Notes: generated from the sequence alone by a model not told the origin. Counted from the stretch's first letter, positions 1 through 6,842 are shown. The stretch: DNA of 8,014 bases from Pedobacter sp. UBA1654 (GCA_002320935.1 DCLG01000015.1:1-8014), one strand, 5' to 3'. Program-made: numbers and translations.

Positions 1-541
1 GAGATTCAGAAAGATAGAGGATGCCTTTGCGGTTGGTGTCCAGATCGAGGGTCTTTTGAATGTCCCTGCCGAAGAACTTCTTAGGTGCGCCAACCAGCTT
101 CTGCAGGCCTTTGATGTATACGTTACAGCTGAACTCCTGTACTTCTTCCAGGTGGATCTTTCTTCGTTTTATTGCCTGCCGGATGATCTCGTATGCGGGG
201 TCCTCTGCATTGGCAGCAATGGTAACGCCCTCAAGGGTATAGATTTCTGTGGCCATCACGACGTCCTGGGCACCGCCATCGGCTGGGTTTATGGTCCGTT
301 CTATGGGCTTATAGCCGATGGCCTTGTAAAGCAAAGTATGCTGGCCGGGATCAACCATGATGGAATACACGCCATTGATGTTTGCGGAGGTGCCTTTACT
401 GGTTTCTTTGATGTAAACGGAGGCGAATGATACGGGTTCGCCCTGGATGTCTTTAATGGTGCCGGTAACTTTGATTTGCTGTGCGATAAGCTGCCCGGCG
501 GACAGCAGGCTGAGTATAAAAACGAGAAGGATTTTGTTCAT
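1..541 (-). CDS. DUF5686 family outer-membrane protein with carboxypeptidase-regulatory-like domain (N-terminal part)
   Basis: The reading frame opens with ATG at 541 on the minus strand and stays open for 180 codons to the window edge, so the C-terminus is missing. Residues 1-20 form a signal peptide (MNK, a hydrophobic core, then LIA before QQ), so the protein is exported. Residues of about 22-108 look like a CarboxypepD_reg-like beta-sandwich: VTGTIKD, then EPVSFASVYIKETSKGTSA, NGVYSI and YKAIGYKP, the pattern also seen at the start of SusC-type receptors. From about residue 112 the sequence turns into AEDPAYEIIRQAIKRRK and VYIKGLQKL, which I recognise as the start of the DUF5686 region rather than a TonB plug. 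Full members are usually several hundred residues long and are predicted to end in an outer-membrane beta-barrel; their function is unknown. The gene diverges from kbl across 139 bases. A TonB-dependent receptor is the main alternative. Confidence 0.85.
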   Translation of the reverse strand, partial: MNKILLVFILSLLSAGQLIAQQIKVTGTIKDIQGEPVSFASVYIKETSKGTSANINGVYSIMVDPGQHTLLYKAIGYKPIERTINPADGGAQDVVMATEIYTLEGVTIAANAEDPAYEIIRQAIKRRKIHLEEVQEFSCNVYIKGLQKLVGAPKKFFGRDIQKTLDLDTNRKGILYLSES

Positions 542-568
542 AAGAGAATTAAGACGCGTTTAGTGCAA

Positions 569-576
569 TAAAGATA
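569..576 (-). promoter_or_regulatory. Possible -7 box for the DUF5686 gene
   Basis: On the minus strand the sequence reads TATCTTTA, which matches 7 of 8 positions of the Bacteroidetes -7 consensus TAnnTTTG and lies 27 bases upstream of the ATG at 541. No TTTG-like -33 box is visible at the right distance, so this is a weak call. Confidence 0.3.
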
Positions 577-652
577 TGCGTTAACAACGGCTATTGTATG
601 AAAGTTTGATAAGTGATCATGATTATGGTTAGCAGCAAAGGTGAGAATTACC

Positions 653-660
653 TAACTTTG
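653..660 (+). promoter_or_regulatory. Bacteroidetes -7 promoter box for kbl
   Basis: TAACTTTG matches the Bacteroidetes sigma-ABfr -7 consensus TAnnTTTG exactly. The -33 element is poor (only TTAG at about 629-632). Transcription would start near 664-668, giving a leader of about 13-17 bases before the ATG at 681, with no Shine-Dalgarno sequence, as is usual in this phylum. Confidence 0.6.
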
Positions 661-680
661 GTACATCAATATAGACATTT

Positions 681-1868
681 ATGTACAAAACACTGCAGCC
701 AGTTCTTCAGCAAGAGCTAGAACAAATTGAGAAAGACGGATTATATAAACGTGAAAGAATCATCACCAGTCCGCAGGGTGCTGATATCAAGGTAAGTACC
801 GGACAGGAAGTTATTAACTTTTGTGCAAACAACTATCTTGGTTTGTCATCGGACCCAAGGGTTATTGAGGCCTCGAAAAAAGCACTGGATAAGTATGGTT
901 ATGGCATGTCTTCCGTTCGATTTATCTGTGGCACGCAGGATGTTCATAAGGAATTGGAAGCGAAGTTATCGACTTTCCTCGGCGCAGAAGACACCATCTT
1001 ATATGCAGCTGCTTTTGATGCGAATGGTGGTGTATTTGAGCCGTTGTTCAATGATCAGGATGCCATTATTTCTGATGAGCTGAACCATGCTTCGATTATT
1101 GATGGCGTACGTTTGTGCAAAGCAAAACGGTTCCGGTATAAACACAATGACATGGCAGATCTTGAGGCGCAGCTGCAACAAGCTGAAGGCTGCAGACACC
1201 GGATCATTGTAACAGATGGTGCATTTTCTATGGACGGTACCATTGCACAGCTGGATAAGATATGTGACCTGGCTGATAAATACAATGCTTTGGTGATGAT
1301 TGATGAGTCGCACTGCTCTGGCTTTATGGGTAAAAACGGTCGTGGTACCCATGAGCATTTTGATGTGATGGAGCGTATTGATATCATCACGGGTACCCTG
1401 GGTAAAGCACTGGGAGGTGCTTCTGGTGGTTTTACTGCTGGTCGTAAAGAGATTATAGACATGCTGCGTCAGCGTTCAAGACCATATCTGTTCTCCAATA
1501 CCTTGGCGCCTGGCATCGCAGGAGCATCTGTAGCGGTGTTGGATATGTTGAATGAAACGACCGCCTTAAGAGATAAATTGGAGTACAACACCATGTATTT
1601 CCGTAAAAAAATGACGGAAGCAGGTTTCGACATCAAGGAAGGTATTCACCCGATTGTTCCGGTGATGTTATATGATGCTAAACTTGCACAGGAGTTTGCT
1701 GCAAGGATGCTGGATGAAGGTATCTATGTGATCGGTTTCTACTATCCGGTGGTTCCACAAGGAAAAGCAAGGATCCGTGTGCAGTTGTCGGCAGCCCATG
1801 AGCAACATCATCTGGACAAAGCCATTGAAGCTTTCACGAAGGTTGGGAAAAGCCTTGGAGTCATTTAA
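681..1868 (+). CDS. kbl: Glycine C-acetyltransferase (2-amino-3-ketobutyrate CoA ligase)
   Basis: This is a cytoplasmic PLP enzyme of the alpha-oxoamine synthase family. It cleaves 2-amino-3-oxobutyrate with CoA to glycine and acetyl-CoA, the second step of threonine breakdown through threonine dehydrogenase. The 395 residues match the usual length. Visible landmarks are [10 protein letters not shown] (46-55), [16 protein letters not shown] (78-93), the cofactor-stacking histidine in LNHASIIDG (134-142), DESH with D208 and H211, and the PLP lysine K242 in [14 protein letters not shown]. Most of these blocks are nearly identical to E. coli Kbl as I remember it. That, with [13 protein letters not shown], argues for Kbl over BioF, HemA or serine palmitoyltransferase. 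No threonine dehydrogenase gene lies in the window. The start follows a good -7 box by 20 bases, and pheS begins 27 bases after the stop. Confidence 0.95.
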   Translation: MYKTLQPVLQQELEQIEKDGLYKRERIITSPQGADIKVSTGQEVINFCANNYLGLSSDPRVIEASKKALDKYGYGMSSVRFICGTQDVHKELEAKLSTFLGAEDTILYAAAFDANGGVFEPLFNDQDAIISDELNHASIIDGVRLCKAKRFRYKHNDMADLEAQLQQAEGCRHRIIVTDGAFSMDGTIAQLDKICDLADKYNALVMIDESHCSGFMGKNGRGTHEHFDVMERIDIITGTLGKALGGASGGFTAGRKEIIDMLRQRSRPYLFSNTLAPGIAGASVAVLDMLNETTALRDKLEYNTMYFRKKMTEAGFDIKEGIHPIVPVMLYDAKLAQEFAARMLDEGIYVIGFYYPVVPQGKARIRVQLSAAHEQHHLDKAIEAFTKVGKSLGVI

Positions 1869-1883
1869 TTCTTTTTTAAGCAG

Positions 1884-1891
1884 TATATTTG
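1884..1891 (+). promoter_or_regulatory. -7 promoter box directly before pheS
   Basis: TATATTTG fits TAnnTTTG exactly and is followed by C, the common TTTGC form. Only 4 bases separate it from the pheS ATG at 1896, so a transcript started here would begin at or next to the start codon. No good -33 box is present at 19-21 bases upstream, so part of pheS expression may come from kbl read-through. Confidence 0.5.
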
Positions 1892-1895
1892 CGGC

Positions 1896-2933
1896 ATGTT
1901 ACAGGAAAAGATAACACAATACACAGCAGAAATCAACGCGTTTACCACAACAAATGCGGATGAGCTGGAACAGTTCAGAATAAAATTCCTTGGTACCAAG
2001 GGTATAATCAAAGATATATTTGATGAGTTTAAAGCCGTTTCACCAGAGGAGAAAAGAACGCTGGGTAAGGTGTTAAATGAATTCAAGCAACTTGCCGAAG
2101 CGAAATATCAGAGTCTTAAAGAAGAAGGCGGTCAGGATCAGGGCGGCAAAGACGCCGGCATGGATCTGACTTTACCAGGAGAGGGTTTTGAAGTGGGTGC
2201 GCGTCACCCACTTGCATTGGTGCGAAGAGAAATTGTGGAGATTTTCAATAAACTTGGTTTCAGCGTGGCTGAAGGACCGGAGATTGAAGATGACTGGCAT
2301 AATTTCTCTGCATTAAACTTTCCAGAGGAGCACCCTGCAAGAGATATGCAGGATACATTCTTCATTAAAAAGGGTGGTGAAAAAGGAGACATCGCGCTGC
2401 GTACCCACACTTCCTCCGTACAGGTTAGGATGATGGAGCATGGTCAGCCGCCTTTCCGTGCGCTGATGCCAGGCCGGGTATACCGGAATGAGGCCATTTC
2501 TGCACGTGCACATTGCTTTTTCCACCAAATTGAGGGCTTGTATGTGGATGAGAAAGTTTCCTTTGCAGATCTAAAGCAAACGCTTTTTTATTTTGTGCAG
2601 GAGCTTTATGGCGAAGGCACGAAGGTACGTTTCAGACCATCTTACTTTCCGTTTACAGAACCATCTGCAGAGATGGATATTAGCTGTACCATTTGTAAAG
2701 GGGATGGTTGTCAGTTGTGCAAACACAGCGGATGGGTTGAAATTCTGGGTTGCGGCATGGTTGACCCGAATGTGCTGGAAAACTGCGGTATCGACAGTAA
2801 AAAGTACAGTGGATTTGCATTTGGAATGGGCATCGAGCGGATTGCCAATCTTAAGTTCGAGATCAAAGATCTTCGCTTATTTTCTGAAAACGACGTACGC
2901 TTCCTGAAACAATTTAAAAGTGCATTAATTTAA
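1896..2933 (+). CDS. pheS: Phenylalanine--tRNA ligase alpha subunit
   Basis: This is the catalytic alpha chain of the alpha2-beta2 class II synthetase that charges tRNA-Phe; the beta chain gene pheT is not in the window. At 345 residues it has normal length. Residues 1-85 are the charged, helical N-terminal coiled-coil arm. The catalytic domain follows: GARHPL (101-106), DMQDTFFI (150-157), LRTHTSSVQVRMM (168-180), PGRVYRNEAISARAHCFFHQ (192-211), then RFRPSYFPFTEPSAEMDI and motif 3 as FAFGMGIERIANLK (307-320), ending in DLRLFSENDVRFLKQF. The FAFGMG block includes the alanine (A308 here) that shapes the amino-acid pocket. Four cysteines (264, 267, 272, 275) form a CxxC-x4-CxxC knuckle found in many bacterial PheS proteins; metal binding is not shown. 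A small lipoprotein gene starts 5 bases after the stop. Confidence 0.97.
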   Translation: MLQEKITQYTAEINAFTTTNADELEQFRIKFLGTKGIIKDIFDEFKAVSPEEKRTLGKVLNEFKQLAEAKYQSLKEEGGQDQGGKDAGMDLTLPGEGFEVGARHPLALVRREIVEIFNKLGFSVAEGPEIEDDWHNFSALNFPEEHPARDMQDTFFIKKGGEKGDIALRTHTSSVQVRMMEHGQPPFRALMPGRVYRNEAISARAHCFFHQIEGLYVDEKVSFADLKQTLFYFVQELYGEGTKVRFRPSYFPFTEPSAEMDISCTICKGDGCQLCKHSGWVEILGCGMVDPNVLENCGIDSKKYSGFAFGMGIERIANLKFEIKDLRLFSENDVRFLKQFKSALI

Positions 2934-2938
2934 TCGTA

Positions 2939-3343
2939 TTGTGCAGGCCTAAGCATATATGGTTACTGTTGCTGGTCTTTATGAGCTGCTCGAAAGGCGT
3001 GGGGTATGTGCCGGATCTTCCTGTTAACTACTCCATTACCATTGCGGAGTTTGGTATTAAGGCAAAAGACGGTATACTGGAGGTCCCTGACCAGGGCGTT
3101 GCAGGGCTGCTCCTTGTTCGTACAGCTACTGGTTTTAAAGCTTATGACCGATGTAGTCCTGTTAATCCGGAGAATTTATGTAAAATTGTACCGGATGTGG
3201 GTGGCATTACGGTTACTGATCCCTGTACCGGTGCCAAATGGCTGCTGATGGATGGAAGTCCGCAGAAAGCCCCCGCAGTTCACTATTTAAAATCTTATAC
3301 CGTCCGCATTCAGGGCAGTCAACTAATACGGGTCACTAATTAA
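2939..3343 (+). CDS. Small Rieske-like lipoprotein lacking histidine ligands
   Basis: A 134-residue protein read from a TTG codon at 2939. I prefer this start because it supplies a lipoprotein signal: MCRPKH, then hydrophobic IWLLLLVFMS, then C17 followed by S-K, as in many Bacteroidetes lipoproteins. The first in-frame ATG (2981) would delete the hydrophobic core. An in-frame stop at 2915 limits extension upstream. The mature part resembles small Bacteroidetes proteins with a Rieske fold: GLLLVRTATGFKAYDRCSP (56-74), VTDPCTGAKWLLMDGSP (92-108), APAVHYLKSY (111-120) and a terminal beta-strand. Cysteines 72, 81 and 96 remain, but the CxH and CxxH histidines are absent, so a normal 2Fe-2S Rieske centre is unlikely. 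The gene sits between pheS and a TetR gene. Family assignment is by fold-level resemblance; function is unknown. Confidence 0.75.
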   Translation: MCRPKHIWLLLLVFMSCSKGVGYVPDLPVNYSITIAEFGIKAKDGILEVPDQGVAGLLLVRTATGFKAYDRCSPVNPENLCKIVPDVGGITVTDPCTGAKWLLMDGSPQKAPAVHYLKSYTVRIQGSQLIRVTN

Positions 3344-3919
3344 ATGGAACCAGAAAAGATCAAAGAGAGCATCATTAGGGCCGCAAAGGACTTATTTCGC
3401 AAATATGGCTATCATAAAACCAGTGTAAACGAGATTGCTAAGAAGGCCCGTATTGCAAAAGCTACGATATACAAGTATTTCGAAAGCAAGGAACAGATCC
3501 TGGACGCCATCCTGATGGACTACCTGGATATGAACCTGAAGGAAATTCTTAAAAACAAGGCTCAATTTACCAATGAGGAAGAACATCTAACTGCATTGGT
3601 GATGAAAACCTGCAGGTTGACCTATACTGTTTGTAACGAGTTTATCGGCTGGGATTTCGTACGTGAGAATGCAAACTCTCAGGAGTTTCTGAAACATTTG
3701 TCTGATCAGCTGGAGTCGCTGCTGCTGGCAGCATACCTGGAACTGGATCATTTTAAGAACAATCCTTCCAGGCGGGAAGGTCTTGCTTTTCTGCTTAAGG
3801 CAAGCAAAAGCATTGTATTTTCATTTGCGTTTACATCAGTAAGTGAATCTGATGTACGCAAAAACTTTGTGAGCTTCCAGAAAGATCTGCTCCCGTTCCT
3901 CGTTAAAGCCGCTTTATAA
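3344..3919 (+). CDS. TetR/AcrR-family transcriptional regulator
   Basis: A 191-residue one-component regulator of typical TetR length. The N-terminal DNA-binding domain is clear: AAKDLFRKYGYHKTSVNEIA (13-32), then RIAKATIYKYFESKEQILDAI (36-56), with the recognition helix around AKATIYKYF. The rest (about 60-191) is the variable all-helical ligand and dimer domain, from which the ligand cannot be read. The ATG directly follows the TAA of the lipoprotein with no base between them, so the two are probably co-transcribed and translationally coupled. No efflux pump or other usual TetR target lies beside it in the window; the lipoprotein gene is the nearest candidate partner, and autoregulation is possible. 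Confidence in the family is high, in the role low. Confidence 0.93.
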   Translation: MEPEKIKESIIRAAKDLFRKYGYHKTSVNEIAKKARIAKATIYKYFESKEQILDAILMDYLDMNLKEILKNKAQFTNEEEHLTALVMKTCRLTYTVCNEFIGWDFVRENANSQEFLKHLSDQLESLLLAAYLELDHFKNNPSRREGLAFLLKASKSIVFSFAFTSVSESDVRKNFVSFQKDLLPFLVKAAL

Positions 3920-4244
3920 GCAGGCGCTAAGATCCGTTGTGTTTACTTTACAAAATCTTAACATAGACCGTTCTGGTTTTTGGTATGAAAACTGCTATCT
4001 TGTGATTATATCGCAGTTTATCATGAGTAAAGAGGTTTTAGAATTTTCAATTTTGGTGGACGAGAAATTTGATATGAGCTTTAATTTAGCAGAGGGTATT
4101 TTTGGTTTTTTCCTTAGATTCTTTGATTAACAAAAGTGTGATATCCTGAATTCTTGTTTTTTGAGAAGCGTTTAGTTGTTTCCTGGGCTCGTATTGCCTT
4201 AATTTTTCCTGCTTGATGCATAAAAATCCTAAATTTGCATTCTG
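3920..4244 (+). other. 325-base intergenic region before rlmD
   Basis: This stretch is AT-rich and holds no convincing gene. A small hairpin overlaps the TetR stop codon (arms 3908-3914 and 3918-3925 with one bulged A), but no T-run follows, so it is not a clear terminator. A 35-codon frame runs from ATG 4023 to the stop at 4128-4130 (MSKEVLEFSILVDEKFD and on to GIFGFFLRFFD); it could extend to a GTG at 3939. Its composition looks like AT-rich spacer and I recognise no family. TATCTTGT at 3996-4003 resembles a -7 box with one mismatch, 19 bases before that ATG. The last 15 bases carry the rlmD promoter box. Confidence 0.5.
4230..4237 (+). promoter_or_regulatory. -7 promoter box for rlmD
   Basis: TAAATTTG is an exact match to TAnnTTTG and is followed by C, with 7 bases to the rlmD ATG. 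The -33 region is only a T-run (4203-4207). The expected transcript would have a leader of a few bases at most. Confidence 0.55.
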
Positions 4245-5663
4245 ATGAGTAGAAAAAGAAAAGACGGAACGGTAAGTATCCTTCAGGATCTGCATATAAT
4301 TGACATTGCTGAAGAGGGAAAAGGCGTGGCGAAAGCTGAAGACCTGGTCGTGTTTGTAGACAAGGCAGTCCCTGGTGATGTTGTGGATGTACGCGTGGTT
4401 AAGAAAAAAAAGAACTTCGCTGAAGCCGTAATTGAAACCTTACATACTAGTTCTGAATTAAGAACTGATCCTTTTTGCCAGCATTTTGGCACCTGCGGTG
4501 GCTGCAAATGGCAGCACATGCAATATGAAGCACAGCTTCAATTTAAGTACAAGGGTGTAGAAGCTGCCTTACAGCGCCTGGGGAAAGTAGATACATCTAT
4601 GATGGAACCGATCCTTGGTTCTGCAGAGGATACTTACTACAGGAATAAACTTGAATATACCTTCTCTAACAAACGCTGGCTGAATCGTGGTGACATGGAT
4701 GATACTTCGGAACTGGAGATGAATGCACTGGGCTTCCATGTACCATTACGTTTCGATAAGATCCTTGACATTCAGCACTGCTATCTGCAGGCTGAACCAT
4801 CCAATACGCTTCGTAACCAGGTTAGGAACTATGCGCTACGGATGGGGTTAAGCTTTTATGATCTGAGGAACCACAGTGGAAATCTGCGTAACCTGATCAT
4901 CCGCACCTCATCGAACGGTGAGGTAATGGTGGTTGTAGTGTTTGCCTACGTTGAACAGGAACAGGTTGATGGTTTGATGGCTTACCTGCAGAACGAATTT
5001 CCGGAAATCACATCCTTGCTCTACATCATCAATCAGAAGAAGAACGATACCATTTTTGATCAGGAAGTGATCACCTTTGCCGGCCGCGATCACATCTTTG
5101 AAGAGATGAATGGGTTGAAGTTTAAGATTGGTGCGAAGTCATTTTATCAGACGAACTCTGCTCAGGCTTACGAACTATATAAAATTACTAAGGAGTTTGC
5201 TGGATTTGAAGGAAATGAACTTGTTTATGACCTTTATACTGGAGCAGGTACGATAGCAAATTTTGTTGCCGCTGCTGTAAAGCAGGTTGTTGGTATAGAA
5301 TATGTGCCTACTGCAATAGAGGATGCAAAGTTCAACAGCGCAATGAATGGTATTGAAAACACCATTTTCTATGCTGGTGATATGAAGGACATTTTAACTG
5401 CGTCTTTCATTGAGCAGCATGGCAAGCCAGATGTGGTGATCACCGATCCACCACGTGCAGGTATGCATGCGGATGTGGTGGCCCGCCTGCTGGAGATGGA
5501 AGCCCAGAAGATTGTATACGTAAGTTGTAATGCAGCAACGCAGGCCAGAGATATTGCGCTACTGAACGAGAAGTATGAAGTAGTAAGAATTAAACCTGTA
5601 GATATGTTCCCGCATACACAGCATGTGGAGAATGTTGTTTTACTTAAATTGAGATCAGCATAA
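4245..5663 (+). CDS. rlmD: 23S rRNA (uracil-C5)-methyltransferase, RlmD type
   Basis: This SAM-dependent enzyme of the TrmA/RumA family makes 5-methyluridine in 23S rRNA (U1939 in E. coli numbering). The 472 residues are in order: a TRAM RNA-binding domain (about 12-66, IIDIAEEGKGVAK, VFVDKAVPGDVVDV); a 4Fe-4S site from C78, C84, C87 and distant C179; a central RNA-binding region; and the Rossmann methyltransferase domain with QTN (302-304), SAM motif LVYDLYTGAGTIANF (326-340), DPPRAG (401-406), the catalytic cysteine C428 in YVSCNAATQARD, and the family's general-base glutamate E462 in HTQHVENVVLL. All expected catalytic residues are present. Bacteria differ in whether one such enzyme modifies U747, U1939 or both, so RlmCD activity is possible. 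The stop overlaps the next start by one base (TAATG). Confidence 0.93.
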   Translation: MSRKRKDGTVSILQDLHIIDIAEEGKGVAKAEDLVVFVDKAVPGDVVDVRVVKKKKNFAEAVIETLHTSSELRTDPFCQHFGTCGGCKWQHMQYEAQLQFKYKGVEAALQRLGKVDTSMMEPILGSAEDTYYRNKLEYTFSNKRWLNRGDMDDTSELEMNALGFHVPLRFDKILDIQHCYLQAEPSNTLRNQVRNYALRMGLSFYDLRNHSGNLRNLIIRTSSNGEVMVVVVFAYVEQEQVDGLMAYLQNEFPEITSLLYIINQKKNDTIFDQEVITFAGRDHIFEEMNGLKFKIGAKSFYQTNSAQAYELYKITKEFAGFEGNELVYDLYTGAGTIANFVAAAVKQVVGIEYVPTAIEDAKFNSAMNGIENTIFYAGDMKDILTASFIEQHGKPDVVITDPPRAGMHADVVARLLEMEAQKIVYVSCNAATQARDIALLNEKYEVVRIKPVDMFPHTQHVENVVLLKLRSA

Positions 5664-6073
5664 TGAATATAGAAGAATTGTTGCCCCAGCAGCCAGAAGG
5701 CGAGAAGAAGGATCAGAAGAAAGAAAGTCCGCTGGTAAGTTTGGAGAAGGATCTGGATTTGTATGCAGATTCGATCCGGGAGGTGGCCATCGATATTATA
5801 TATGAGGGCATTTCAGCACATCCGATCTTTATTGCGCATCAGCATACGGTAAGCATTGGTGAGGTGATACTGAACCGCGAGGAGTTAAACACGAACTGGA
5901 CAGTACAGGCTTCCACACTGGAGGAGTTTGTGGAGAAAGGGATTGTTAATCCGGAGAAGAAACCCTTGTTCCTGAAGAGCTATAAAAAGCCAGAAGACTT
6001 TATGTGTGTCTTCGTAATTGTACCTGAGGGTGCTAACTTTATCTACTATCCGTACAAAACCAAGCGGGCATAA
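5663..6073 (+). CDS. Conserved-looking protein of unknown function, coupled to rlmD
   Basis: A 136-residue soluble protein that I do not recognise. The ATG shares its A with the rlmD stop codon (TAATG), so translation is probably coupled. There is no signal peptide or membrane segment. Residues 1-25 are charged and probably disordered (PEGEKKDQKKES). The rest looks like a compact alpha/beta domain: a helix LEKDLDLYADSIREVAIDII (27-46), then HPIFIAHQHTVSIGEVIL (53-70) with three histidines (53, 59, 61), a helix LEEFVEKGIV (86-95), and a strand pair around FMCVFVIVPEGANFIYYPYK (113-132). The clustered histidines might bind metal, but nothing else supports this. Its position suggests a link to RlmD, ribosome function or merely shared expression. 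It ends at a strong hairpin. Confidence 0.8.
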   Translation: MNIEELLPQQPEGEKKDQKKESPLVSLEKDLDLYADSIREVAIDIIYEGISAHPIFIAHQHTVSIGEVILNREELNTNWTVQASTLEEFVEKGIVNPEKKPLFLKSYKKPEDFMCVFVIVPEGANFIYYPYKTKRA

Positions 6074-6105
6074 AAAATCCCGGCAGGACATCCATCCGGC
6101 CGGGA
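6071..6105 (-). terminator. Rho-independent terminator between convergent genes
   Basis: TCCCGGC (6078-6084) pairs with GCCGGGA (6099-6105). Inside, after an A/G mismatch, GGA (6086-6088) pairs with TCC (6095-6097) around the loop CATCCA. On the minus strand the stem is followed directly by TTTTTT (plus-strand A-run 6072-6077), a textbook intrinsic terminator for the GIN-domain gene, 23 bases past its stop. On the plus strand the same hairpin begins 4 bases after the stop of the 136-residue gene but lacks a T-run downstream, so it may end that transcript less efficiently. Confidence 0.85.
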
Positions 6106-6128
6106 ACTAACTAAAAACTCAAACTAAC

Positions 6129-6842
6129 TTAATTTATTCTCTTTACGCTTCCGCTTTTGGAAGATGATGTGTTTTTATATGCGGCATTCCCGCTGAACCG
6201 CACGTCGCTTCCGCCACTTGCGTGTGCTTCAAGGCCTTTATTTACGTGGAGTTCGGTGTCTGAGCCACCGCTTGCGCTTACTTTAGCATAATCCACGCTG
6301 AAGTCGTTGGCGTTCACGTCGCTGCCACCGCTTACACTTAGATCCATGTTTGTTGCAGTACCTTTAAGTTCAAGGTCTGAGCCGCCACTGGAAGATATGG
6401 AGATGTCTTTACACACGATGTTAAGTTCTACGTCTGAACCGCCGGATGTGGAAAGTGACATCCTGTTTGTTTTAATGGTGTTCTGTGCAAATACATCACT
6501 GCCGCCGCTGGCTGAAAGTTCATTAAGGGTTTTGACACTCAGGTAAACTTTAGGGCTCTTTCTGCTTTTGAACATCTCCGACCAGCCAGACCGGTCTTTA
6601 TATTTGATGATAAGCCTGCTACCTTCTTTTTGCAAGACCATTTGATCTACAACTTCCCGGTCGCCAACCAATTTAGCACCTTCTGTAGAGGCCTGTGTAA
6701 GGTACAAGTCGATACCGCTGGAAACACTTACAGAATTGAAGTTATTTACGGCGACGTTTTTAGTGTACTGCGCAAACAAAGTACTGTTGAAAAGCATTGT
6801 GCTAAAGAACAGTATTGCTGAAGTTGTATATATTTTTCTCAT
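6129..6842 (-). CDS. Exported GIN-domain (DUF2807) protein with GGSD beta-helix repeats
   Basis: I start at ATG 6842, giving 237 residues with a clean signal peptide: MRKIYTTSAI, a hydrophobic stretch and LFA before QYTKN (cut after about residue 24). An in-frame ATG at 6884 would add 14 polar and basic residues ahead of it and is less likely. The mature protein matches the putative auto-transporter adhesin head GIN domain (PF10988): FNSVSVSSGIDLYLTQ (35-50), then LIIKYKD and VYLSVKTLNELSASGGSD. GGSD recurs six times, at 113, 134, 153, 172, 192 and 210, every 18-21 residues, as expected for rungs of a right-handed parallel beta-helix. Despite the family name there is no barrel or other anchor, so it is probably periplasmic or surface-associated. 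Function is unknown. It converges with the rlmD operon and diverges from the phosphoribosyltransferase gene. Confidence 0.88.
   Translation of the reverse strand: MRKIYTTSAILFFSTMLFNSTLFAQYTKNVAVNNFNSVSVSSGIDLYLTQASTEGAKLVGDREVVDQMVLQKEGSRLIIKYKDRSGWSEMFKSRKSPKVYLSVKTLNELSASGGSDVFAQNTIKTNRMSLSTSGGSDVELNIVCKDISISSSGGSDLELKGTATNMDLSVSGGSDVNANDFSVDYAKVSASGGSDTELHVNKGLEAHASGGSDVRFSGNAAYKNTSSSKSGSVKRIN

Noticed and set aside
56..430. A plus-strand open frame of 124 codons near the left edge
   Set aside because: It lies antisense to the DUF5686-type gene, whose minus-strand frame carries a signal peptide and recognisable domains; the plus-strand product resembles nothing known.
614..619. TGATCA palindrome between the DUF5686 gene and kbl
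   Set aside because: A six-base palindrome is expected by chance and has no flanking symmetry or promoter-fitting position.
1055..1462. Minus-strand open frames inside kbl
   Set aside because: They are antisense shadows of a well-conserved kbl coding sequence, with no promoter or family resemblance.
2685..2720. Four-cysteine cluster in PheS as a novel zinc insertion
   Set aside because: The same CxxC-x4-CxxC segment is common in bacterial PheS proteins, so it is not unusual here.
3908..3925. Hairpin GCCGCTT-TAT-AAGC-A-GGC at the TetR stop codon
   Set aside because: The stem has a bulge, a three-base loop and no following T-run, so it does not meet the standard for a terminator.
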